64,000 nt of DNA from Aplectana chamaeleonis (taxonomy: Eukaryota > Nematoda > Chromadorea > Rhabditida > Cosmocercidae). Shown here piece by piece: positions 34,301-46,300 of the stretch. The DNA lies in NCBI GenBank assembly GCA_029168955.1, contig JAPDOI010000107.1:62001-126000 (forward strand). Direction: 5' to 3'. A program made the position numbers and the translations under genes. How positions within the stretch are numbered: position 1 is the first letter of the stretch; each line of letters opens with the position of its first letter. Under the pieces are notes generated by a model. The model saw nothing but the letters and a program-made list of their open reading frames with translations. It ran no database searches and was not told the DNA's origin.

Positions 34301-37300
34301 TAAGGTAGCCACCAGTAAGATCAATGACTACTTGATCGAGTTGAAATGTTTCTTCGATCGCAAAATGCTCACAGTCTCTGCCTCCAAATCGTCCGTCACC
34401 GTCTTTTCCACTGATAATGCAGAGCACAGTGCCCATCCTATGGTTAAATGGGACGAAACTCAATTGCAGGCCACCCGATTCCCCAAGCTGCTTGGACTCG
34501 TGTTGGATCCTTCGTTGAAGTTTCATAAGAACACTGAGCAGAAGCAAGCCACAGTGAAAACAAGACTCAACGTCCTGCGTGCTCTCGGTGGAACGTCCTG
34601 GGGATGCAATAAAGAAACGATCCTGACCACGTATAAGGCTATTGTGCAACCCGCCTTTGAGTATGCTGCGCCAGTCTGGCAGCACATCGTGTCGGACACC
34701 TCTTGGTCCAAGCTGCAGCGCGTCCAAAATTGTGCTCTGCGAATTGCAACAGGCTGTTCCAAAAGCTCTCCAATAGAGCACTTACATGCCGAAGCTCGCA
34801 TATTGCCAGTTAGAGACCACTGCCAACTCAAGGCGCAACAAATGTACATTAACATCGTGAAGCAGCCGAATCATCCTTCGCGAAGAGTACTAAACCCGGT
34901 GAGAGAGAGATGTATCAGAAAGCCTTTCGCTGATGCTCCGTCGAAAGTAGATGTGCAGAGATGGACTGAAGCACAACAAGAACGCCTCCGTCTCTTGCGC
35001 GCGGAGCATACCCGATTCGTGAACGAACACTTGAGCAGAGTTGCCATAAACCCCATCCTGGGAGTCGCACCTCCAAAGGTCTCCGAGACAGAGATGGAAC
35101 TTGGCAGGCGTGCCAGGTGCACCCTTGCATCGTTACGCTGTGGACACTCCCCCATGCTTATGTCATACTTGCATAGGATTGACAACAGCAAACCTGACGA
35201 GTGTCCTGATTGCGGTAGTCAAGGGCATACTACTGCGCACCTGTTCAATTGCCCGAAAAGACCGACTACATTGACGACAATGGATCTGCTGCCGAGATGT
35301 CGTACGTTCGTGCCGTGGCAGTGTGGAGGAAAGAAGATCGCCTCCGTGCAAACCGACGTCAACCCCTCCGAGAAGAGGGTTTTTGTCATGGGAGAGGTGC
35401 TGGTCGGCCGCAGCTCTCCTGAGGATTTTATTACAAAGGGCCGGCGTCGAGAGGAATCCAGGTCCAGCACGGAAGTATCCATGTGCCACCTGCGGCGAGG
35501 ATGTTACCTGGCATAAAACAAGTGTCCAGTGCTTCGGATGCCAAAGGTGGGTGCACTTCTCCTGTTCGGGCCTCAGTTCTGTGAGGCATCATGACTCATC
35601 CTTTCGTTGTGTTCTATGCTCTGCCCCAACAACTCTGATTCCTCAATTACCAACCGCCCCCTCTCCATTGCTCACATTAATCTCAACGGCCTTCGCAACA
35701 AGTTATCTGAACTCTCTCTATTCGCACGTTCTCATCACCCGGATGTTATCATGGTTCAAGAAACCAAGCTCTCTCCATCTACCACTTATCCCCAACCTAA
35801 CATTCCGGGCTACACCGCCTATCACATGCCAAGGACAGCTCTTGGGGGCGGAGTGTCTACTTTCGTTCAATCTGCCTTACCTTCTCATATTATCCCTAAT
35901 ACTCCTAAGGACGGTACTCTCAGTACATTCCTGTCCACCTCCCCCTCAAAACCCTTTATCTCTATTTAACATATATATTCCTCCTATATCATCTTGTCCC
36001 CCCTCTTATAATCCTATTCCCCTCCTTAAGCAGTTGTACGACTGCTCACTCTCCCCTTCAGCTGTCTTTGCGGGTGACTTCAATGCTCACACGTTCTGTT
36101 CCGCTCTTGATTCTGTCGCCAGAGGGAAGATGTCGAAGAATGGGCTGAGGAGTGTGACCTGGTTATCCTCAATGATGACCAGCCCACTCGTCTCCTGCCA
36201 ACGGCCGCCCTTCTAGCCCAGACATCTCTCTTGTGTCATCCAATCTCTCTAATGCTTGCACGTGGTCCACATCCACAACTCTCTCCAGCGATCACATTCC
36301 CGTCTTTGTCTATATTGATCTCTCTGACTCTCTTGCCCCTTACTCTGGTTTTCGTCATCGTACTTATCTTAATTTAGGCCTAGCAGACTGGACCCTGTTC
36401 AGAGATGTTGCACTTCGCCATGCGGTCGACTACCCATGGAATGGTGATGTTCATCAGAAAGAGCGCCATCTAACAAGTGCCATCCGCAAGGCCATGAAAG
36501 CAGCAATTCCTGAGGGTCGTGTCAAGACCTTTTTCCAAACGTCAGCAGGGAAATACTGCAGAAGATAAGAACCAGAGATGAGAAGAGAGCCGCAGACCAT
36601 CTAGACCCGGACATAGCTGTGCTGGATAACGAGATCAGGCAGGATCTGGATAAGAACAAGAAGGAATGCTGGGAGAAGTTCACTGAAAAGCTGAATTTCA
36701 AGGCTGACGGAACTACGACGTGGAAAGTGTTGAGGAAAATTTCCGGCAAGTCCGGTCCTCGATGAGCTCCGCTATTGAGTTCGAGGAGAACGTCTTCAAA
36801 TCAGGGAAAGCGGCTGCTTATGCGCTCGGCAAGAACTTCTTCATCACACGTGCCAAGCGAGGCGTGCAGAACAGAGTCACGGTTAGAGAACTGAGCCGGT
36901 TGCCGCTCATGAACGCTTCTGAGGCCTTTACTCTCACGCAAGTAGAGAAGGCTATCAAAGAAATGCGGAATTCGAAGGCTATCGGACCTGACGGTATCTC
37001 CCCAGCCATCCTGAAGAAGCTTCCCACGGAACTTCTACCGATGCTTGCAGATATCATTAACACTTCTTTCCGGACCTGCACTCTACCCCAAGCTTGGAAG
37101 ACAGCCAATGTGATACCGTTGCCAAAGCCAGGCAAGTCCCAAAGCACGGCAATGGGCTTTCGACCAATAAGCCTGTTATCGCCCGTCGCTAAATTAGCTG
37201 AAAAGTTGATCGTGACGGGCCTGGCTGCCCAACATGAGCGACAGCAGCATCAGCATGGGTTCAGGAAACTTCACTCCACTACTACAGCTCTATTGGAGAT

Positions 37301-40300
37301 CGTGAGCTTTGCGGTCGATGGGTTCAACATGAGAAAGCCCCTGAGAACGGTGGCCGTCGCCCTCGACCTGAGCAAAGCGTTTGACTCTGTTAACTTGGGA
37401 CTGCTGTCCGAGAAACTGCTCAAGTCGTCGCTACCATCATGGCAGAAGCGATGGATTGCAGCGTTCACTAAAGGCCGCCGTGCTAAGGTTCTGTTCCAGA
37501 ATCATGTATCCGATAGCATTCCAATAGCAGCCGGTGTTCCGCAAGGCGGAGTGTTGTCCCTGCCTATTCAGCCTGTATCTTGAGGACATTCCCGAGCCTC
37601 CCAATGATGTAAGGATTGTTATGTATGCCGACGACATCACCATCATGTGCCAGGATCGTGACCTGCAGATAGCCGCTAACAAGATCAGCGCCTATCTCGT
37701 CGAGTTGAAGCTCTTCCTCGATAAAATGATGCTCACAGTCTCTGCCGCAAAATCCTCTGTTTCAGTGTTCACAACGAACACCAAGGAACACAGTGCCCAT
37801 CCAGATGTCAAATGGGATGGTGACCTGTTGCCAGCAGCAAAATTCCCAAGCTGCTTGGCCTTATTCTTGATCCTCACTGAAGTTCCACAAAAACGCGGAA
37901 CAGAAACAAACAGTCGTCAAGGCTAGACTTAATATCTTGAGAGCTCTCGGAGGAACATCATGGGGAAGCAGCCGAGAGACTATATTGAGAACCTACAGAG
38001 CAATACTTCAGCCGGCTCTGGAATATGCGGCACCAGTGTGGCAGCACCTGGTGTCTGACAGCTCCTGGAATAAGCTGCAGCGTGTACAGAATGCTGCGCT
38101 TAGAATTGCTACCGGTTGTGCAAGGAGCTCCCCGGTGGAGCATCTTCACGCGGAGGCCTGCATATTGCCGGTCAAGGAGCATTGTGAACTCCAGGCACAG
38201 CAGATGTATATTAATGTTCTGAGGCAGCCGAATCATCCGTCAAAGAGAATCATGAAGCCCATAAGAGAGAGGTCGATTAGGACGCCGTTCGCCGATGCTC
38301 CTCGTAAAGTTGATGTACAGAGATGGGCCGACTCCAACATGGAAAGGCTTCGTCTTCTGCGTGAGGAGCACACGCAATTTGTTCGAGGATATCTAGCAAA
38401 GGCGGCTGTGAACCCTATCTTGGGAACGGTGCCGCCTCGGGTTTGCGAGTCCGAGTCTCAACTCGGCAGACGAGCCAGATGTGCTCTTGCATCGCTGCGC
38501 TGTGGTCACTCTATTCTGCTCATGTCTTACGTCAACAAGATCGACAGCAGCCGATCAGACGCATGCCCGGACTGTGGTGCTCCCGGACACGACACGGCGC
38601 ACTTGTTCATGTGCCCGAAGAGACCTACCTCCTTAACAACAATGGACCTTTGGACGAATCCTGTGAAGGCCGCCCAGTTCCTCAACCTATGACAAAAAAC
38701 CACTTTGAGGCTGCAGAAGAAGAAGAACAATGGATCTGTGGACGAACCCAGTGCTAGTGGCCGAGTTTCTGAACCTATGACAGAACCCCTCTCTGTGGCT
38801 GCAAAGAAGAAGAAGAAGTTCCTGGTTAGGAAAAATGACTTCCATGGGCCGAGACACGAAACATTTTTCACAGATTTGCGACTACTTACGTTTTTTCTAT
38901 GTACAGTTTCAATAGAGGTCACGACCTATTCCACGAATACCTAGTGAGCGAGAATTCTTGCAATTTGAGTAATAAGACAGATAAGCAACTAGAACTTACA
39001 TCAGTGACGTCGAGTCTAGTAGGGAAAAATTTACTCTCGTGTTGCTCAAGCATCTTGCGCGTAGTCTTGTAAGTGTCAAGAGTACACCTAAATGAGTGTT
39101 TTTTTTTGGTGTTGAATAATGTGTCATTCATCCGCGCAACGATTCGAAACAACAGAGACAATAGATGACTTGTAGCTGGTATGTTATTACATATGAGTAT
39201 GAAGTCCACAGTCGCCAATGTGAATAACTCGTGGACTTTTAGTGAAAATCACACGGAATCGTTGAGGAAGACATCGCACCACGACCTGAAATGATTGCTC
39301 TCAAATGAAAAAAATGTATGTGGCACCACAGAACTTAAAGCCTCGCACTAATGTCACTGGTAACTTCTTAGAAATATCCTGAGCATTTTAGAATCAATAC
39401 CTGAAGCAAAGACCAATCCCAATTGTAATCGTCGTAGTTGCAGAACAGCTGAAATTGGTAAACGCTCAATTAGTGAAAACACCTTGAACAACATAGCTTA
39501 CGCAGTAGCAGCTGCTACGCAGGAAACTCATTTGGAACTGACAAGGGAACTACTATTAGCCATACCAATCAATGTAATGAAATATATTTTTCTAGAACGA
39601 GTTTTGGACGTAGAGTCTGAAGATGTCCTTCTCAGCTGCCTAGAATCACTTTGAAAAAAGTTATAAGCGTTTCCTATTGATTTCCGCACTTAACGCACTT
39701 CCTGAAACACGCAGAAATCTTTCGAAAATCTGGAGACGGGCTTCACAATCGTGTTCAGCGCCCACAATAACCCCCATGTACGGAGTTTGGGTGAAGAACA
39801 TTATTCGAAAGTAGCACAGGGCGGATTGAAAGCCTTTGCTGCCGAGATGTCATATGTTCGTGCCGTGGCAGTGTGGAGGAAAGAAGATGGCTATCGTGCA
39901 AACCGACGTCATCCCCTCCACGAATTGGGTTTTTGTCATGGGAGAGATGCTGGCCGGCCGCGTCTCTCCTTCGGATTCTACTGCAAAGAGCCGGCGTGGA
40001 AAGGAATCCTGGACCCGCTCAGAAGAAGAAGAAGTACCCATGTGCCACATGCGACAGAGATGTCACTTGGAATGGGACCAGCTTCCAATGCTTTGGATGC
40101 CAAAGATGGGTGCACTTCTCTTGTTCGGGTCACAGATCTGTGAAGCATCATAACTCTTCTTTTCGCTGCATTATATGCTCTTCACCTTCTAACTCTGATT
40201 CCTCAAACTCCAATCGCCCCCTTTCCATTTTACATATCAATCTCAACGGCCTTCGTGCCAAGCTTTCTCATCTCTCTCTCTTTGCGCGTACTTACCATCC

Positions 40301-43300
40301 AGACGTGATCATGGTTCAAGAAACCAAGCTCTCTCCATCTCCTACTCGTCCTCATCTTAATATCCCGGGCTATACTGCCTTCCATGCTCCAAGGTCAGCT
40401 CTTGGCGGAGGAGTTTCAACATTTGTTTTATCTTCTCTCCCCTCCCACCTCATACCCAACATCCCCACGGATGGTACTCTCGAGTACCTTCCAATCCATC
40501 GCCCTCTCAAAACACCTATTTCTCTCTTCAACATATATATTCCACCCACTACCTCATGCCCCTCATCCTACAATCCCATTCCACTTCTTAAGCAGCTTCA
40601 CGACTGCTCCTTCTCATCTACGATTGTTTTCGCGGGCGATTTCAACGCTCACAATTTTCGCTCGTCTCTTGGCTCTGACGCTAGAGGAAATGACGTCGAA
40701 GAGTGGGCAGAGGAGTGCGACCTGGTCATCTTAAACGATGATAAGCCTACTCGTCTCCCTACCAACGGCCGATCCTCCAGCCCAGAGATATCTCTAGTCT
40801 CGTCCAACCTCTCTAACTCTTGCTCATGGTCCACCTCAACAACTCTGTCAAGCGACCATGTTCCTGTCTTCATCCATATCGATCTCTCCAATTCTCTCGC
40901 TCCCTATTCTGGTGTTCGTCAACATTCTTATTTTGATTTAGGTCCTAGCAGACTGGCGTTTGTTTAGTGAGGTTGCACTTCACTTAGTCGCCGATTACCC
41001 GTGGAATGGCGACGTGCAACAAAAAGAGTGCCATTTATCTGACGCAATCCGCAGAGCCATGAAAGCGGCTATTACTGTCGGCCGCGTCAAGACGTTTTAT
41101 CCAAATGCCACTAGGCGAATCCTAGATAAGATCAGGACAAGAGATGCCAGGAGAGCGGTCAACCATCTGAACCCCGTCGTTGCTGAACTTGACGATGGGA
41201 TCAAAAAGGACCTGGACAGGCACAAGAAAGAAGAGTGGGAAAAGTTCACCAGGCAGTTGGATTTCAAGACGGACAGTGCAGCTACTTGGAAGGTATTACG
41301 GAAGCTCTCGGGTAAGAGCTTGCCTGCTACCGTCTCCACAACTGAATTCGACAACGGTGTATTCAAGTCAGGCAAGGAAGCCGCTTATGCGCTCGGTAAA
41401 AGTTTTTTCATCTCCAGTGCCAAGCGTGGTCCGCAGAATAGAGTGACTGTCTGAGAGCTGGGCCGCCTCCCGCTTATGAGCACGGCCGAAGCATTCACTA
41501 CAACGCAAGTTGAGAAGGCTATAAAGGATATGCGAAACTCTAAAGCTGTTGGTCCCGACGGAATATGACCTGCTGTCTTGACGAAATTACCGACTGAAAT
41601 CCTTCCGCTTCTCACTGACTTAATGAACACCTCGTTCAGTTCATGCACTATCCAACAAAATTGGAAAACAGCTAACGCCCTGCCGCTGCCGAAGCCTGGC
41701 AAGCCCCAAGCTTCCGTCAAGGGATATCGCCCCATTAGTTTGCTGACCTCATTTGCGAAAGTAGCCGAAAACTTTATTGTGGAGGACCTTGCAGAGCACA
41801 ATGATAAACAGGTGTTTCAGCACGGATTCAGAAAGATGCATTTCACCACGACAGCTCTGCTGGACATTACTAGCTTTGCTATTGATGGGTTCAATGCCGA
41901 GAAGCCACAGAGAGTTGTGGCTGTAGCCTTAGATCTCACCAAGGCATTCGACACAGTAAACCATGGAGTCCTGTCAAGCAACTTACTGAAATCATCAATA
42001 CCGCCATGGCAGAAACGCTGGATATCAGCATTCATCAAGGGAAGACAAGCTCGAGTTATGTTTCAGAATCATGTCTCGAACAGCATTCCTATCGCAGCTG
42101 GAGTCCCACAGGGCGGTGTCCTATCGCCAGCCTTGTTCAGTCTGTAACTCGAGGATATGCCTGAACCGCCATGGGATATCAGGGTTGTCGCGTACGCCGA
42201 TGACATAACAATCATGTGTCGAGATCGGAACATAGATGTTGCCGCCAACAAGACCAAGGAGTACCTGATCACGCTGAAGAACTTTTTCGACGAGAAGATG
42301 CTAAAGATCTCCGGATCCAAGTTAACGGTATCTGTCCTCACAACTGACCCATCCGAGCACAGCGCTCATCCGGATGTAGAGTGAGATGGAAACCGTCTAC
42401 TAGCAGCTCGGTTTCCAAAACTGCTCGGTCTTGTTCTTGGTCCGTCGCTCAAGTTCCATAAGAATACCGAACAAAAGCAGGAAGTCGTTAAAGCTAGCTC
42501 AATGTTCTCAGGTCCCTGGGCGGTACATCATGGGGTTGCGGCAAGGAAACTATACTAACAACGAATAAAGCGATTCTTCAGCCCACCTTGGAATACGCCG
42601 CACCGGTATGGCAACATCTCGTCTCAGAGTCCTCTTGGACGAAGATGCAACGAGTACAAAATGCCGCTGTTCGTATCGCCACCGGTTGTGCCAGGAGTTC
42701 CCCAGTCGAGCACTTGCACGCCGAAACACGTTCACTACCAGTGAAGGAGCACTGTCAGCAGCAAGCTCAAGAATTCCGTATCAACATTATAAAAAAACCA
42801 ACCCGCCCGTCATGGAGAGCGCTTAATCCCGTTAGAGAGAGAGAGAGCTAAAAAACAGCCATTCGCCCATGCTCAAAGCAAAGTCAACTTGCAGGAATGG
42901 CACGACTCACAGCAAGAACGACTTCGTCTTCTGCGCGAGGAGCACACCAAGTTCGTACGGTGTCATCTTGAGAAGGCGGCGGTGAATCCTATACTAGGAG
43001 AAGTACCGCCCCCAGTCTGCAAATCCGAGACTCAACTCGGAAGAAGGGCGAGATGCACACTCGCATCGCTGCGCTGCGGTCACTCTACAATGCTCATGTC
43101 CTACGTCAGCAAGATTGACAGCAGCAAATCTGATGTTTGTCCGGACTGCGGTACTATCGGCCATGATACAGCACATTTGTTTAACTGTCCGGTGAGACCT
43201 ACCACGCTGACCACGATGGATCTATGGACGAAACCACTACTGGTCACCCAGTTTCTCCGCCTATGACAAAACCCTCGATGTGGCTGCAAAGAAGAAGAAG

Positions 43301-46300
43301 ACGATGAAAGCCTTTTGGACTTGTACGGATTGTTGGTGATGTTTGCATGGTTTTCAAGTTACGAGCTGGCATTGCGAAAACCAACAGCTCAAGATTCTTA
43401 GGCTAAGTCAATCAAGGACTAGGGGAAGCAAGACTAAGATTTCATATGGAGCCGCGAAGGGCAATATGAAAGCCCTTTCTTTCACTTGTAGAGCCGAATC
43501 AACCGTCATCTCTCTTAACCTTGATATTACCGCTGTACCGATACCTTCTACCTTGCGGAGTTTTAAACGCATTGCAGGGAAGAGGCTGTTGTGCTTCTAA
43601 AGCAGTGTTAGGATCAGTACTATATTGTATTCCCCTCAATCCGGTTCATAGTTTCTGTGCATAATCTTAATTTGTTGTTTATTGCGTTTGCCTTACGTAG
43701 CGTACTCAATAAATAAATGAAAAAATAGTCAATTAGGGGGTTCTGAAAGAGTTCAAAAATGTTTCAGATTTGACTAAAAACTTCCCCACAGGAGTTATTG
43801 CCTGAGCTGATCACGAATCTGAGATCAGTTTATCGATTTTTGACAGCTTACGGTAGATAACTGTGGGTACACGATATTTTCTCATATCTGTCTCAAAATT
43901 TCTATGCGGGGTCTATTTGAGTGCTGGATACGAATGCTATGTTGATTTGTCGATCTTCGAAATATTACGGCAAGTTTTGCACCCTAAATGGCATGGTACC
44001 TACCGTAACCTACACAAACCTCGGAATTTCGACAAGCGCACCCCAGATTCGTGTTCAGCACGATAGATCACCCCTAAATGCAGGTTCCAGGAGGAATAAG
44101 GAAACATTTTTCAAAACACCTCAAAAATGCATGATGGCCTTACCTTGCCGTAAGGCTTTGAAAAACGCCTTTAATTTTTTTTTCAGAGTGACTCTATGCA
44201 GCTGCAAAGGGCATATTCGGGCTTTAAGTTCAAAATTGGTTCAAGAAAAGTACGTCTTCTTCTTCTTTGCAGCCACGTCGAGGGTACTGTCATAGATTGA
44301 GGAACCGGGCGACCAATAATGGATTCGTCCATAGGTCCATTGTGGTCAGCGTGGTTGGTCTCTCCGGACAATCAAACAAATGTGCCGTATCGTGGCCGTG
44401 GCATCCACAGTCTGGACAAACGTCCGATTTGCTGCTGTCAATCTTGCTAACATATGCCATAAGCATAGTAGAGTGACCACAGCGCAGCGATGCCAGGGTG
44501 CATCTGGCCCTCCTTCCGAGTTTAGACTCGGATGTGCAGACCCGGGGCGGCACCACTCCCAGGATGGGATTAACCGCCGTCTTTTCCAGATGACACTGTA
44601 CGAGCTGTGTGTGCTCCTCGCGTAACAGACGGAGTCGCTCTTGCTGTGAATCGTGCCATCTTTGCAGATTGACTTTGCTTGGAGCGTCGGCGAATGGCTT
44701 TCTGATGCGTCTCTCCCTGACGGGGTTCAGCACTCTCCATGAAAGGTGGTTGGGTTGCTTTATGATATTGATGAAAAATTGTTGGGCCTGGAGCTGGCAG
44801 TGCTCTTTTACTGGTAATAATCGTGTCTCCGCATGCAAATGCTCGACTGGGGAACTTCTTGCACATTCGGTAGCTACACGAAGTGCGGCATTCTGTTTAC
44901 GCTGCATCTTGGTCCAGGAGGTTTCTGAGACCAAGTGCTGCCACACCGGTGCAGCGTAGTTCAGAGCGGGCTGAAGTATTGCCTTGTATGTCGTGATAAT
45001 AGTTTCCTTGCTACTGCCCCATGATGTACCGCCCAGGGCTCTGAGCACATTATGCTTCGCTTTGACGACGGCCTGCTTCTGCTCGGTGTTCTTATGAAAC
45101 TTGAGCGATGCATCGAGCACCAGACCGAACAGTTTGGGAAAGCGAGCAGCAGGTAATCGATCTCCGTCCCACTCGACATGCGGGTGAGCGCTGTGCTTCG
45201 ATGGATCCGTTGTGAGTACGGATACCGACGATTGGGATGGAGAGATCTTTAGCATTTTGCGATCAAAATAGCTTTTCAGTGTGACCAGGTATTCATTGAT
45301 CTTGGAGGCGGCCACATGTATATCCCGATCCCGACACATTATTGTCATATCATCGGCATAGGCGACCACCTTGGTATCCTGGGGAGGAGCGGGCATGTCT
45401 TCGAGGTACAAACTGAAGAGGGCAGGCGATAAAACGCCGCCCTGCGGAGCTCCAGCTGCGATAGGAATGCTGTTCGAGACGTGATTCTGAAACATAACTC
45501 GAGCTTGTCTTCCCTTGATGAATGCTGATATCCAGCGTTTCTGCCATGGCGGTATTGATGATTTCAGTAAGTTGCTTGACAGGACTCCATGGTTTACTGT
45601 GTCGAATGCCTTGGTAAGATCTAAGGCTACAGCCACAACTCTCTGTGGCTTCTCGGCATTGAACCCATCAATAGCAAAGCTAGTAATGTCCAGCAGAGCT
45701 GTCGTGGTGAAATGCATCTTTCTGAATCCGTGCTGAAACACCTGTTTATCACTGTGCTCTGCAAGGTCCTCCACAATAAACTTTTCGGCTACTTTCGCAA
45801 ATGAGGTCAGCAAACTAATGGGGCGATATCCCTTGACGGAAGCTTGGGGCTTGCCAGGCTTCGGCAGCGGCAGGGCGTTAGCTGTTTTCCAATTTGCTGG
45901 ATAGTGCATGAACTGAACGAGGTGTTCATCAAGTCAGTGAGAAGCGGAAGGATTTCAGTCGGTAATTTCGTCAAGACAGCAGGTCATATTCCGTCGGGAC
46001 CAACAGCTTTAGAGTTTCGCATATCCTTTATAGCCTTCTCAACTTGCGTCGTAGTGAATGCTTCGGCCGTGCTCATAAGCGGGAGGCGGCCCAGCTCTCA
46101 GACAGTCACTCTATTCTGCGGACCACGCTTTGCACTGGTGATGAAAAAACTTCTCCCGAGCGCATGAGCGGCTTCCTTGCCTGACTTGAATACACCGTTG
46201 TCGAATTCAGTTGTGGAGACGGTAGCAGGCAAGCTCTTACCCGAGAGCTTCCGTAATACCTTCAAAGTAGCTGCACTGTCCGTCTTGAAATCCAACTGCC

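Larger units (their letters stand above)
32399..38816 (+). mobile_element. Retrotransposon copy A, 5'-truncated, interrupted by copy B
   Basis: Starts inside the endonuclease at 32399 and ends in (AAG)n at 38816. It is flanked by an exact 11-bp duplication AGTTCCTGGTT (32388-32398, 38817-38827). Copy A itself is 32399-35287 plus 38738-38816. Copy B was inserted between TTLTTMDL and its final Trp. The two halves join to give the same 3' end as the scrap at 32015. It lies antisense in the last GnT-II intron. Confidence 0.95.
39838..43304 (+). mobile_element. Retrotransposon copy C, full-length
   Basis: Starts GCTGCCGAGATGTCATATG and ends TGGCTGCAAAGAAGAAGAAG plus a few bases. It is flanked by an exact 11-bp duplication TGAAAGCCTTT (39827-39837, 43305-43315). 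3467 bp, antisense in the 8.3-kb GnT-II intron. Confidence 0.95.

Noticed and set aside
34053..35516. A single 487-codon protein
   Set aside because: It is a chimera: copy A's RT and C terminus up to 35287, then the 5' end of nested copy B read in a non-coding frame.
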